Positions 20,761-30,969 of a DNA stretch of 64,000 nt are shown in pieces. The notes under the pieces were generated by a model, which was not told the DNA's origin, did no database searches, and saw nothing but the letters and a program-made list of their open reading frames with translations. The stretch comes from Hordeum vulgare subsp. vulgare (Eukaryota; Streptophyta; Magnoliopsida; Poales; Poaceae). The first letter of the stretch is position 1. Each line of letters begins with the position of its first letter. The translations under genes were made by a program, and so were the position numbers. The DNA lies in the NCBI RefSeq assembly GCF_904849725.1, contig NC_058521.1, positions 558,516,176-558,580,175 of the forward strand, written 5' to 3'.

Positions 20761-21936
20761 CCCTAAAATACAGAAAAAATCAGGGAATCCAGAAAACACT
20801 TTTCCGCCGCCGCAAGCTTCCGTTTCCGCGAGATCTCATCTGGAGACCCTTCCCGGTGCCCTGCCGGAGGGGACTTTGGAGTTGGAGGGCTTCTACATCA
20901 ACATCATCGCACCTCCAATGACTGGAGAGTAGTTCACTTCAGACCTACGGGTCCATAGTTAGTAGCTAGATGGCTTCTTCTCTCTCTTGGATCTTCAATA
21001 CAAAGATCTCCATGATCTTCATGGAGATCTATCCGATGTAATCCTCTTTGGCGGTGTGTTTGTCGAGATCTGATGAATTGTGGATTTGTGATCAGATTAT
21101 CTAGTATATATATTTGAGTCTTTGCTAATTTCTTATATGCATGATTTGATATCCTTGTAAGTCACTCCGAGTCTTGGGTTTTGTTTGGCCAACTAGATCA
21201 ATGATTCTTGCAATGGAGAAGTGCTTGGTTTTGGGTTCTTACCGTGTGGTGACCTTTCCCAGTGACAGTAGGGGCAGCAAGGCACACATCGTGTAGTATC
21301 CATCAAGGGTAACAAGGTGGGATTTGTCGTAGATATGAGATTGTCCATCTACATCATGTCATCTTGCTTAAGGCGTTACTCTGTTCTTTTGGACTTAATA
21401 CACTAGATGCATGCTGGATAGCGGTCGACGTGTGGAGTAATAGTAGTAGATGCAGAAAGTATTAGTTTACTTGTTTTGGACGTGATGCCTATAGATATAA
21501 TCATTGCCATAGATGACGTCACGACTTTGCGCGGTTCTATCAATTGCTCGACAGTAATTTGTTCACCCACCGTCTACTTGCTTTCATGAGAGAAGCCACT
21601 AGTAAACACTACGACCCCCGGGTCTATTCACACCTATCGTTTTCACTTTCGCTTTTACTTTGCTTTGTTACTTTGTTGCTTTCAGTTCTCACTTGGCGAA
21701 CAATCTATAAGGGATTGACAACCCCTTCATAGCGTTGGGAGCAAGCTTTTTGTGTTTGTGCACGCACTTGAGATACTCCTTCACTGGATCGATACACTGG
21801 TTCTCAAACTGAGGGAAATACTTACCACCACTGCGCTACAACACCCTTTCCGCTTCGAGGGAACACCAACGCAAGGCTCCAAGGCCACGGGGGAATCCTT
21901 TGCATATTTGCCTAGGAAGGCCCTTAAGGCGTAGCC

Positions 21937-22025
21937 GTAGCAGAAGGATTCCTGGTGCCGTTGCTGAGGAGTATCAAGACAAGAACAGTCTCCCGTCAGC
22001 ATGTTTCTGGCGCCGTTGGAAGGTC
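21937..22025 (+). repeat. Two fossil primer-binding-site units in the C LTR
   Basis: Unit one is GTAGCA (21937-21942), a 10-nt spacer, then TGGTGCCGTTGCTGAGGA (21953-21970). Unit two is GTCAGCA (21995-22001), a 6-nt spacer, then TGGCGCCGTTGGAAGG. The functional unit GTAGCA, 10 nt, TGGCGCCGTTGGCGGGGA follows at 22036-22069. The 3' LTR carries both fossils as well. Confidence 0.8.
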
Positions 22026-22051
22026 TTTTGTTGGAGTAGCAGAAGTATTTC

Positions 22052-22069
22052 TGGCGCCGTTGGCGGGGA
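22052..22069 (+). promoter_or_regulatory. Primer-binding site of element C
   Basis: TGGCGCCGTTGGCGGGGA, Asp-tRNA type with one substitution, 10 nt after the LTR end. Confidence 0.88.
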
Positions 22070-22305
22070 AGGAGAGATCTATCCAAGTAGGTCTCACAAA
22101 CTCATCTCTTGCATTTACCTTTTTTGCCAGTTGCCTCTCGTTTTCCTCTCCCCCACTTCACATTTGCCGTTTTCATTTGCCTTTCTCCTTTGCCTTTTTT
22201 CGTTTGCCTTTTTCGTTCGCCCTTTTCTCTCGCTTGCTTTCTGTTCGCTTGTGTGCTATGTGCCTTCAATATGCTTGCATCTTCGCTTGCTGAAAATCTA
22301 GTGAT
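22070..22305 (+). other. Leader of element C with TTTGCC repeats
   Basis: Pyrimidine-rich, with at least five TTTGCC motifs between 22125 and 22215. It shares the opening CTCATCTCTTGCATTTACC with A and B. Confidence 0.6.
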
Positions 22306-23016
22306 ATGGATCCTCATCAACTTGCTAATCTCTTTAAGAGATCCACTTATGTGGAACCAATTGCTAGTGAATTGAGTACACTTGACTATCTATATGGAGT
22401 TTTTCTTGAGATGCATGAATCTGAAAATCGTGATGAAGAAATTCATGAAGTGATTCACGACGACCCCTTGAATGAAAAGCATGATTGCAATGGTTTCACT
22501 ATAAATTCTATTAGTGACAATCATGCTAAAAATATGCAAAACCCTAAGCTTGGGGATGCTAGTTTTGCTATGTCCCCTACATGTTGCAATAATCATGATT
22601 GGGGTGATGATCTTTCTTATGATCTTGAAAATTTGTTTAAGCCTCATGATGAGTATGATATTTGCAACAATATTGAAAGTGGGATTGGAGAAGTCATGAC
22701 TTTATTTGATGATAATCCCACTATTCTTGAAGAGCGTCAACTTTGCATGCATGTGGATCATGAAAATAATATCCTATGTGATAGTTACATTGTTGAATTT
22801 GAATATGATACCACATGGTTTTGCTATGAGAGAGGAAAATATTGTGGTAGAAACTTTCATGTTACCAAGTTACCTCTCATTATGTGGAGATTGCTATTGT
22901 CTCTTCCTTCTTCCTTGCATATGGCAACTATTGGTTGTCTTGACAATCTATTTTCCTATAAAATGCCTATGCATAGGAAGTATGTTAGACTTAGATGTGA
23001 TTTTCACATGCTTTAG
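22306..23016 (+). CDS. HVDH/PMHRK-type retrotransposon protein of unknown function (element C)
   Basis: A 236-codon ORF starting MDPHQLANLFKRSTYVEPIA just after the leader; B uses the same start. The N-terminal half is acidic (NRDEEIHEVIHDDPL). The C-terminal half has the block that recurs in B and D: CMHVDHENNILCDSYIVEF, YERGKY, a hydrophobic stretch around LIMWRLLLSLPSSLHMATIG that might be a membrane segment, LFSYKMPMHRKYVR. The stop at 23014-23016 replaces a Tyr codon kept in B. Reading on in frame gives DALVVLQFLSFVRASLNA and a stop at 23073, matching the RASLKS ending in D, so the native length is about 255. It is the only substantial ORF of this element, where gag-pol should be. I know no domain for it. 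Confidence 0.7.
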   Translation: MDPHQLANLFKRSTYVEPIASELSTLDYLYGVFLEMHESENRDEEIHEVIHDDPLNEKHDCNGFTINSISDNHAKNMQNPKLGDASFAMSPTCCNNHDWGDDLSYDLENLFKPHDEYDICNNIESGIGEVMTLFDDNPTILEERQLCMHVDHENNILCDSYIVEFEYDTTWFCYERGKYCGRNFHVTKLPLIMWRLLLSLPSSLHMATIGCLDNLFSYKMPMHRKYVRLRCDFHML

Positions 23017-23231
23017 GATGCTCTCGTTGTGCTTCAATTCTTGTCTTTTGTGAGAGCATCATTGAATGCCTAGCTAAGGGCGTTAAACAATAGCGCTTGT
23101 TGGGAGGCAACCCAACGAATCTATCCTTTTTCTTTCTGTTTTGTGTTTTCCACACTTTCATAATTCTGTTATGATTGTATTTTTTGTGTTTCTTTTTGCG
23201 TTTTTGCCAAGCAAAACCGTTATGATTAGTC

Positions 23232-23525
23232 TTGGGGATGATCGTTTGGTCATGCTGGAAAAGACAGAAACTTTCTGCTCACGAAAAGAATTTTCATTTT
23301 TTTAATGTAAGATCTTTTGAGTTTATTCTTTTTGCTGCTGATTTCTACACAAATTCTTCAGACTGTCGTAATTTTTTCAGAATGTTTGAAGTACCAGAAG
23401 TATACGAAATATACAGATTTCTACAGACTGGTCTGATGTTAACAGATTCTGTTTTTGTTGTGTTGGTTGCTTATTTTGATGAAACTATGGATAATATAAA
23501 GGGGGTATTAGCCATGGAAGATTGA
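23232..23525 (+). CDS. Conserved small ORF (WSCWKRQK type) in element C
   Basis: A 97-codon ORF starting MGMIVWSCWKRQKLSAH, counterpart of 12400-12678 in A. The alignment runs without gaps for about 270 bases despite clear divergence. One extra base near 23500 then changes the C-terminal residues. Shared motifs are FHFF, FYxNSSD, LQTGL, DSVFV, YFDETMD. It follows the main ORF by about 160 bases. No known domain. It may be a small protein or a structured RNA segment. Comparison of codon-position changes across many copies would decide. Confidence 0.4.
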   Translation: MGMIVWSCWKRQKLSAHEKNFHFFNVRSFEFILFAADFYTNSSDCRNFFRMFEVPEVYEIYRFLQTGLMLTDSVFVVLVAYFDETMDNIKGVLAMED

Positions 23526-23766
23526 AAATACAGTAACCCAACATCAGCATAAGTATAATTTAAGTTTGCTACAATACCTAAGGAAGTGGTGGTTTGCTTT
23601 CTCATACTAATGTTATCACGAGTTTCTGTTTAAGTTTCGTGTTGTGAAGTTTTCAAGTTTTGGGTGAAGTTCTTATGGACAAAGAGATAAAGAGTGGAAA
23701 GAGCTCAAGCTTGGGGATTCCCAAGGCACCCCAAGATATTCAAGGATACCGTAAAAGCCTAAGCTT

Positions 23767-23791
23767 GGGGATGCCCCGGGAAGGCATCCCC
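23767..23791 (+). repeat. Perfect hairpin at a PPT-like motif (element C)
   Basis: GGGGATGCC (23767-23775), a 7-nt loop CCGGGAA, and GGCATCCCC (23783-23791). It directly follows CTAAGCTT. D has the related hairpin GGGGATGC-CCCCGT-GCATCCCC at 40236-40257. Confidence 0.75.
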
Positions 23792-24850
23792 TCTCTCGTC
23801 TTCAATCCATCAGTAACGTTACTTGGGCTATATTTTTATTCACCACATGTTATGTGTTTTTGCTTGGAGCGTCTTGTATCATAGGAGTCTTTTATTTTTT
23901 GTTGTGTCACAATCATCCTTGCTGCACACCTAGAGAGAGAGAGACATGCACTCACCATGATTTTGTCGAGCTTCACTTATATCCTTTGGTAGACAATTCA
24001 GCTCACATGTGCTTCACTTATATTTTTTGAGCTAGATACTTTTGCTCTATGTGCTTCACTTATATCTTTTGGAGCACAGCGGTGCGTGGCTTGGTAGTTG
24101 ATCTATGCTTTGAAAGTAGACTCAAAAGGGGTAGTTATCCAAAGGGATACGAAAACTTCCACCTTCATGTGCATTGAATAGTTAGAGAAGTTTGATCCCT
24201 CTCAATTAGTTTTGAGATGTGGTTGTGGTAATATTTAAGTTATGTTAGTATGGTGTTGTGGATCTAGAAATACTTGTGTTGAAGTTAGTGATTCCTGTAG
24301 CATGCATGTATGGTGAACCGCTATGTGATGAAGCGTGAGCATAATTAGTCTTTTGATTGTCATCCTTTGTGTGGCGGTCGGGGTCGCGCGATGGTTTATA
24401 CCTACCAACCCTTCCCCTAGGAGTATGCGTTGAATGCTTTGTTTCGATTACTAATAAAACTTTTGCAACAAGTATATGAGTTCTTCATGACTAATGTTGA
24501 GTCCTCGGTTTAGATGCACTTTCATCTTCCACCATCACTATCATCTTAGTGCCGTGCAACTTTCGCCGGTGCACAAAACCCACCATTAGCGTCCCTCAAA
24601 ACAGCCACCATATCTACCTACTATGGATTTTTCAAAGTCATTCCGAGATATATTGCCATGCAACTACCACCATGACATGTGCCACCACTTCTACATAGCC
24701 ATTGCATGATCGTAAGATAGCTAGCATGATGTTTCCATTAATGTCTATGCCATGCTAGATCATTGTCACGGTACACTACCGGAGGCATTCCATATAGAGT
24801 CATCGTTGCTCTAAGTTTTGAGTTGAAAGTGTGATGATCATAATTGATGG

Positions 24851-24971
24851 AGCATTGTGCCATGTGAGGAAATAAAAGAGGCCAAAGATGCCCACCAAAA
24901 TAAAAAAATAAAAAAAAGGCCAAAGAGCCCACAAAAAAATGATGAGAGAAAAAGAGAGAAGGGACAATGCT
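24851..24971 (+). repeat. Inverted-repeat-closed purine-rich tract (element C)
   Basis: AGCATTGTGCC (24851-24861) can pair with GGGACAATGCT (24961-24971) at 10 of 11 positions. The sequence between is A/G-rich with GGCCAAAGA repeats. Confidence 0.65.
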
Positions 24972-25140
24972 ACCACCTTTCCACACTTGTGCATATTAAG
25001 CACCATGATCTTAATGATTGAGAGTCTCTCGTTTTGTCACCACCATATAGCTAGTGGGAAATTTTCATTATATAACTTGGCTTGTATATTCCAATGATAG
25101 GCTTCCTCAAAATTGCCTTAGGTCTTCGTGAGCAAGCAAG

Positions 25141-25383
25141 TTGGATGCACACCCACTAGTTTTCTTAAAAAGCTTTCACATACTCTTAGCTCTAGTGCAT
25201 CATTTGTATGGCAATGCCTACTCATTCACATTGATATCTATTGATGAGCATCTCCACAGCTCATTGATATGCCTAGTTAATGTGATCATCTTCTCCTTAT
25301 TTTGTCTTGCAACCTCCACCACACTCCACACCACTTATAGTGCTAAAACCATGGCTCACGCTCATGTATTGCGTGAGAGTTGA
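25141..25383 (+). CDS. Small ORF in the 3' non-coding region of C, shared with A (doubtful gene)
   Basis: 80 codons beginning MDAHPLVFLKSFHILLALVH, counterpart of 1744-1971 in A. The first ~50 codons agree well and then the frames differ, which argues against strong constraint. No domain recognised. Confidence 0.2.
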   Translation: MDAHPLVFLKSFHILLALVHHLYGNAYSFTLISIDEHLHSSLICLVNVIIFSLFCLATSTTLHTTYSAKTMAHAHVLRES

Positions 25384-25725
25384 AAAGGTTTGAGGAAGTA
25401 AAGGTGTGAAACAATTACTTGGCCAATACTGGGGTTGTTCATGATTTAAATTCATTGTGCAATGATGATAGAGCATAGCGAGACTATATGCGTTTGTAGG
25501 GATAACTTTCTTTTGGCCTTGTTATTTTGAAAGTTCATGATTACCTTGCTAGTTTGCTTGAATTATTATTGTTTCCACGTCAATATCAAACTATTGTTTT
25601 GAATCTAATGGATCTGAACATTCACGTCACATAAGAGGAGTTACAAAGGACATCTATGCTAGGTATCATGAAAGCATCAAAAATTCATTCTTTATCACTT
25701 CCCTACTCGAGGACGAGCAGGAGTT

Positions 25726-25740
25726 AAGCTTGGGGATGCT
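25726..25740 (+). promoter_or_regulatory. Polypurine tract of element C
   Basis: AAGCTTGGGGATGCT ends exactly where the 3' LTR begins. The same motif occurs inside the element near 22549, 23706 and 23761. Confidence 0.85.
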
Positions 25741-27382
25741 TGATACGTCTCAAACGTATCTATAATTTTTGATGGTTTCATGCTGTTATCTTGTCTTCTT
25801 TGGATGCTTTATGTACCTTTTAAATCTTTTTTGGGACTAACTTATTAATTCACTCACAAGTGCCAGTTCCTGTTTTTTCTATGTTTTTGGCTCTTTTCAG
25901 ATCTGATTTTGGAACGGAGTCCAAACATAATAAAATCCCCGAAATAAATTTTTCCCGAACCGAAGAAGATCAGGGGGCTTGTGGGCCAAGCCAGGAGAGC
26001 TACAGGGACCCACAAGCCCTGTAGCCGCCACCAGGCGGCGGCTAGCAGGCTTGTGGCCTCCCTCGCGCCCCCCTGACCTAGCTCCTTTGCCTATATATTC
26101 CCTAAAATAAAGAAAAAATCAGGGAATCCACGAAAACACTTTTCCGCCCCCGCAAGCTTCCGTTTCCGCGAGATCTCATCTGGAGACCCTTCCCGGTGCC
26201 CTGCCGGAGCGGCTTTGGAGTTGGAGGGCTTCTACATCAACATCATCGCCCCTCCAATGACTCGTGAGTAGTTCATTTCAGACCTATGGGTCCGTAGTTA
26301 GTAGCTAGATGGCTTCTTCTCTCTCTTGGATCTTCAATACAAAGTTCTCCATGATCTTCATGGAGATCTATCCGATGTAATCCTCTTTGGCGGTGTGTTT
26401 GTCGAGATCCGATGAATTGTGGATTTGTGATCAGATTATCTATGAATTATATTTGAGTCTTTGCTGATTTCTTATATGCATGATTTTTTATCCTTGTAAG
26501 TCTCTCCGAGTCTTGGGTTTTGTTTGGCCAAATAGATCTATGATTCTTGCAATGGTAGAAGTGCTTGGTTTTCGGTTCTTACCGTGTGGTGACCTTTCCC
26601 AGTGACAGTAGGGGCAACAAGGCACACATCGTGTAGTTGCCATCAAGGGTAACAAGGTGGTCTTTTTCGTACATATGAGATTGACCATCTACATCATGTC
26701 ATCTTTCTTAAGGCATTACTCTGTTCTTTTGGACTTAATACACTAGATGCATGTTGGATAGCGGTCGACGTGTGGAGTAATAGTAGTAGATGCAGAAAGT
26801 ATCGGTCTACTTGTTTTGGATGTGATGCCTATAGATATAATCATTGCCATAGATGACGTCACGACTTTGCGCGGTTCTTACAATTGCTCGACAGTAATTT
26901 GTTCACCCACCGTCTACTTGTTTTCATGAGAGAAGCCACTAGTAAACACTACGGCCCCCGGGTCTATTCACACCTATCGTTTCCACTTTCGCTTTTACTT
27001 TGCTTTGTTACTTTGTTGCTTTCAGTTCTCACTTGGCGAACAATCTATAAGGGATTGACAACCCCTTCATAGCGTTGGGAGCAAGCTTTTTGTGTTTGTG
27101 CAGGCACTTGAGATACTCCTTCACTGGATCAATACCTTGGTTCTCAAACTGAAGGAAATACTTACCACCGCTGCGCTACATCACCCTTTCCGCTTTGAGG
27201 GAACACCAATGCAAGGCTCCAAGGCCACGGGGGAAATCCTTTGCATATTTGCCTAGGAAGTTCCTTAAGGTGTAACCGTAGCACAAGTATTCCTGGTGCC
27301 GTTGCTGAGGAGTATCAAGACAAGAACAGTCTCCCGTCAGCATGTTTCTGGTGCCGTTGGAAGGTATTTTGTTGCAGTAGCA
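25741..27382 (+). repeat. 3' LTR of element C
   Basis: It is 1642 bp, starting TGATACGTCTCAAACGTATC and ending CAGTAGCA before GGGTG. A putative intron runs 26264 (GTGAGT) to 27103 (TTTGTGCAG), 840 nt, with both sites intact. Confidence 0.95.
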
Positions 27383-29102
27383 GGGTGGTCGCTGGCGTTG
27401 AAGGCCATGGGGAACTCATACCACTTGAGGCAGCTGGCGGAACCAAGCTCTCGGAGGGCCGCATTCACCTCACAAGAAAACTGCTTGAAGTGACGATTGG
27501 AGGGGGCCTAGGCTCTGCCCAGGATGCAGGCTACCTTGTGGTCCTAGGCTCTTGGTAGCCCCCGGCGTTCTCCGTAGGAGGGAAATTGTTGGCGTGCAGT
27601 GGGGCAGAGTTGTCCTGAGGGTCAGCCTACCGCGGCTCGTCCTCCCAGCCCTCGTGATTGTCATCGTCTTTGTTGCCCCAGTGCCCACCTCCACGACCAC
27701 CATCGCGACCCCCGTCGTCGTTCTGGAGGCCATCGTGGCGACCGACGCGGCCCTCGCAAAGTTGTGTGAGCTCTTAGCAGTCCTCGGTGTTGTGGGAGTT
27801 CGTGTTATTGTAGGTGTAGAAAAGCTTTTAGGTGCTTCGCCGCGACCGCATCCACTCTTGTGCTTGGGCTCCGCCGCAAGCACGAGAGGGCCTTTGCACT
27901 TGTGGTCCTTGCCCCTGGATTTCGCGATAGAGAGCTCAGCTTCAGGGCCGTTGCGGAGAAGAAGGCGCCCCTCCTCGGCCTTGGCACAGCGTTCGGCAAG
28001 GGTGAAGTGTTCCGCTGCGGAGTCAAGCTCATCCTTGACGGAGAGCTTCTCACATATCTTCACGTCAATGACACCGTTGATGAAAGGAGAAACGATTGTG
28101 GCGTCGAGGCCCTTAGAATCGTGTTTTGTACCCGGCTAAAGCACTGCATGAACTTGCGGAGGGACTCGTCAGGGCACTGGCGCACGACCCACATGATATT
28201 GAGCGTGAGGGGGAATTGCTCGTGTCGATGAAGGTGGCAACGAACTGCTTACACGGATCCTCCCATGAAGAGATGGATGCCTCAGGGAGGTTTAGGAGCC
28301 ATGCACGCTCAACGTCCTTGAGGGCCATGGGGAACTAGTTTGCCATGACCCGACTGTCCCCCCTCGTGGCGTGGATGTTGACGGTGTAAAGAAATAGAAA
28401 CTCCATGGGGTTGGCGCTGCCGTCATACCGAGGGGGAATCTCTGGATTTAACTTGTTGGGCCACACCATGCAACGTAGATCCGGAGTGAGGGCCAGGTAG
28501 CCCCTGGTAGTGGGGAAGCCTCCGTTGAGGGTCGCGCGGTTCTGGTGCCCTTTTTGGCAGCTCTCATCTTCGGCCGCCTGTGCCACCGACCCGTGGGGCG
28601 GCTCTGCCATGCGGGCCGAAGCAGGAGGAGGCGAAGCTTTCTGTTCAGCTTGGTCATCTGGCGACGGTAAAGGGAGCATGGAGTGGGAGGGCGCCTGACC
28701 ATTGTGGCTTGGAGGGGTGCGTGCGGCATCGACGAGTTCGGTGATGTGCCCGAGCCATGCCTCGTAGCCGTCGTTGGAAGGGCGGTAGCGCAGAAGCTCC
28801 TGAGCCATGAGTAGCGCGACGCTCGGAGCCTGAGGGTCGCGATGCGTGAGCAATGAGACGGTGGCGGAGTGGTCATGCGCTTTCTCGTTCACGGACAGGT
28901 GGACGGAGGAGGCCACGTACTCACCAACAAGCTCTATGGTGGCCCAGGAACGCCGCCCCAGGGCGCCATGGGAAACGAGTGACACGGGTGCCTTGGTGGT
29001 GGCTCAGCGCATGGCGCGCTACTGGCGGGCGACGACCTCGTCTATGTTGATGCTGGCGTCGGGGCTGAGGGCGCAAACAGCATATCCCCCTACTTGGCGC
29101 GC
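27383..29102 (-). pseudogene. Gag of element E (Tat/Retand-type Gypsy), frameshifted
   Basis: On the minus strand, N-terminal to C-terminal runs right to left. The best-kept block is 28335-28985, ending NPEIPPRYDGSANPMEFLFL, a recognisable gag core lead-in. It is followed by ALKDVERAWLLNLPEASISS and WEDPCKQFVATF (28113-28328, another frame), then an acidic segment with ELDSAAEHFTLAERCAKAEE (27470-28063). The frame ends with KWYEFPMAFNASDHP next to element C. At least two frameshifts separate the blocks and no clean zinc knuckle survives. The N-terminus is cut by element D at 29103. The stretch is markedly GC-rich. A plus-strand ORF through it (27552-28139) is antisense shadow. Confidence 0.8.
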
Positions 29103-30758
29103 TGATACGTCCCAAACGTATCTATAATTTCTGCTTGTTCCATGATCTTTTGGGTGACATTGTTATATGTTTTTCTACACTTTTATATCATTTTACACAT
29201 TTTGGACTAACCTACTAACTCAGTGCACTCAGTGTCAGTTTCTGTCTACTGATGTCTATTTTGCACGGGCTTTTACCCAATTTTTCTAAGCCCAAAAAAA
29301 TCTGGAAAAATATATAAAAAATCAGCGAAACAGAAGCTCCCGGATCACTGAAGGAGGGCCACACGGGGGCCAGGGGCCTCCCAGGTGGCCTCCTAGCGCG
29401 GCCATGCCCTAGGCCGTGCCAGGAGGACGCCTGGGTGGGTCCCACCTCCTCCGGTGCCCTCCTTTGGCCTATATTTAGAGTTTCATGAGGAAACCCTCAG
29501 AGACTTTATGGAATCGCAAATTTCTCCATCGTTCCGCCGCCGCGGCGCTTCCAAGATTGGGAGCGTCAGGAGACCTCTTCCCGGCACCCTGCCGGAGGGA
29601 GGATTGACCTCCGGGAGCTTCTCCACCGCCATGGATGCTTCCCGGACGTGCCGTGAGTAGTCCTCCTTGGACCATGAGTCCATGACCAGTAGTTATGTGA
29701 TGTCTTCTCCCCAATCTTGTGCTTCAATGGTTAGTCCTTGTGAGCTGCCCTACATGATCAAGGCATCTATGTAATTCTCTTGCTATTGCTATGCTCAGTT
29801 TGTTGGGATCTGATGGATTATGAGATTATGTTCAGATTGTTATGAGTTATATATTTGATTACCCTTTTATATTATGTTCCTTAGTGGTTCATGCACGTTC
29901 TCCGTTGCTTTTTATTGCTTTGGCCAAGTAGTAGATCGTAACTCCAAGAGGGAGTGTTATGCATGATTGTGGGTTCGGGCCCCTCGATGTCTAGCTTGAG
30001 TGACAGAAATATGAGACTAGTGGATGTGCTTGTTGCCACCAGGGAGAAAACAACGGTGCTTGTGACCACGGTTGCAAGGATTGTTTACCTTACGCATAGT
30101 TCGTTAATGCAGTTGTCCCTTTCTTTGAGTTTACACTTTGGGTGGGGCTCGCAACTTAATACCGGAGAGATGTTCTCGATAGATATCTCAAGGTGGATGA
30201 TTAGTAAGTAGATGCTGATGAATAAACGGTCTACTTGTCTTGGCGTACTGCCCATTACTATTGAACCTCTAACTATCAAGGAGCATAATTAGCATTGCGG
30301 TGCGATCATAATTCTGTCAATTGCCCAACTGTGATTTGTTTACCCAAGCATAGTTGCTTATCGTCTTTTGGGAGAGAGACATCACTAGTGAACATCATGT
30401 GACTACGGTCCACATCACCATCATTGTTTACACCTCCATCATTTACCGCTTTCATTTACTTTTCCGTTGCAATCACTGTTACCTTCCCGCTTGTGTTTTA
30501 ATCCTTTGCAAACTACAAGGCCGGATAGATTGACAACCTCTGTGTACTCGTTGGGAGCAAAGTTATTTGTTGTGTGTGCAGGTCCACGTCTTCTGCTTGA
30601 CAGGGGTGGGAGACACCTACTTGTTGATCCTAGGAGTCCTACTGGTTCGATAAACCTTACAGTCTCTGTGTGAGGGAAATTTGCTACTGACTACATCTAT
30701 ACCTTCCACTTGGGGTATCCAACGAGGGACGAGAAGTATATCCATCAACTCGTCATCA
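29103..30758 (+). repeat. 5' LTR of element D
   Basis: It is 1656 bp, TGATACG...CGTCATCA. The end was set by the 10-nt spacer to the primer site seen in A and C. A TATATTTA motif is at 29470-29477. A putative intron of 929 nt runs 29653 (GTGAGT) to 30581 (TGTGTGTGCAG). It is distinct from the A/B/C LTR family. Confidence 0.85.
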
Positions 30759-30768
30759 AGCTAATTTC

Positions 30769-30786
30769 TGGCGCCGTTGTCGGGGA
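30769..30786 (+). promoter_or_regulatory. Primer-binding site of element D
   Basis: TGGCGCCGTTGTCGGGGA, Asp-tRNA type with one substitution, 10 nt after the LTR end. Confidence 0.88.
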
Positions 30787-30969
30787 CTCCAGTCTTCAAG
30801 ATAGGGGAGTTACACGCTATATTTTACCTTTGCTTTTTAGTCTTGTTAGTTTGCTTTTCATGATTGGCATGACTAGTTAGGCTTATGGAAAACTGCACTC
30901 TTAGTTCGCTGCTTGGGTAAGGCCGCTTCACCACACCCGTGGTAGAGAAGTCTCCTCCACCTACTGAAT

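Larger units (their letters stand above)
20398..22041 (+). repeat. 5' LTR of element C
   Basis: It is 1644 bp, TGATACGTCTCAAACGTATC to AGTAGCA. TATATATT is at 20753-20760. Two fossil primer-site units occur near its 3' end (21937-21970 and 21995-22025). The donor and acceptor of the putative LTR intron are both damaged in this copy (GGAGAGT for GTGAGT near 20922, GCAC for GCAG near 21761), while the 3' LTR keeps them. Confidence 0.95.
23074..25725 (+). other. 3' non-coding region of element C
   Basis: About 2.65 kb collinear with A. It contains the WSCWKRQK small ORF (23232-23525), PPT-like motifs with a perfect hairpin (23767-23791), the inverted-repeat-closed purine tract (24851-24971) and the MDAH small ORF (25141-25383). 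Otherwise I see nothing gene-like. Confidence 0.7.
20398..27382 (+). mobile_element. Element C: complete non-autonomous Athila-type LTR retrotransposon
   Basis: The element is 6985 bp with LTRs at 20398-22041 and 25741-27382, primer site 22052-22069 and polypurine tract ending at 25740. The target-site duplication GGGTG is at 20393-20397 and 27383-27387. The 3.7-kb interior holds one protein ORF (22306-23016, read-through to 23073) and a long 3' region. There is no gag core, protease, RT or integrase. It interrupts the gag-pro junction of E, whose frame closes cleanly when C is removed. Confidence 0.97.

Noticed and set aside
27552..28139. 195-codon plus-strand ORF
   Set aside because: Lies antisense to the GC-rich gag of E; composition effect, and gag similarity on the minus strand explains the region.
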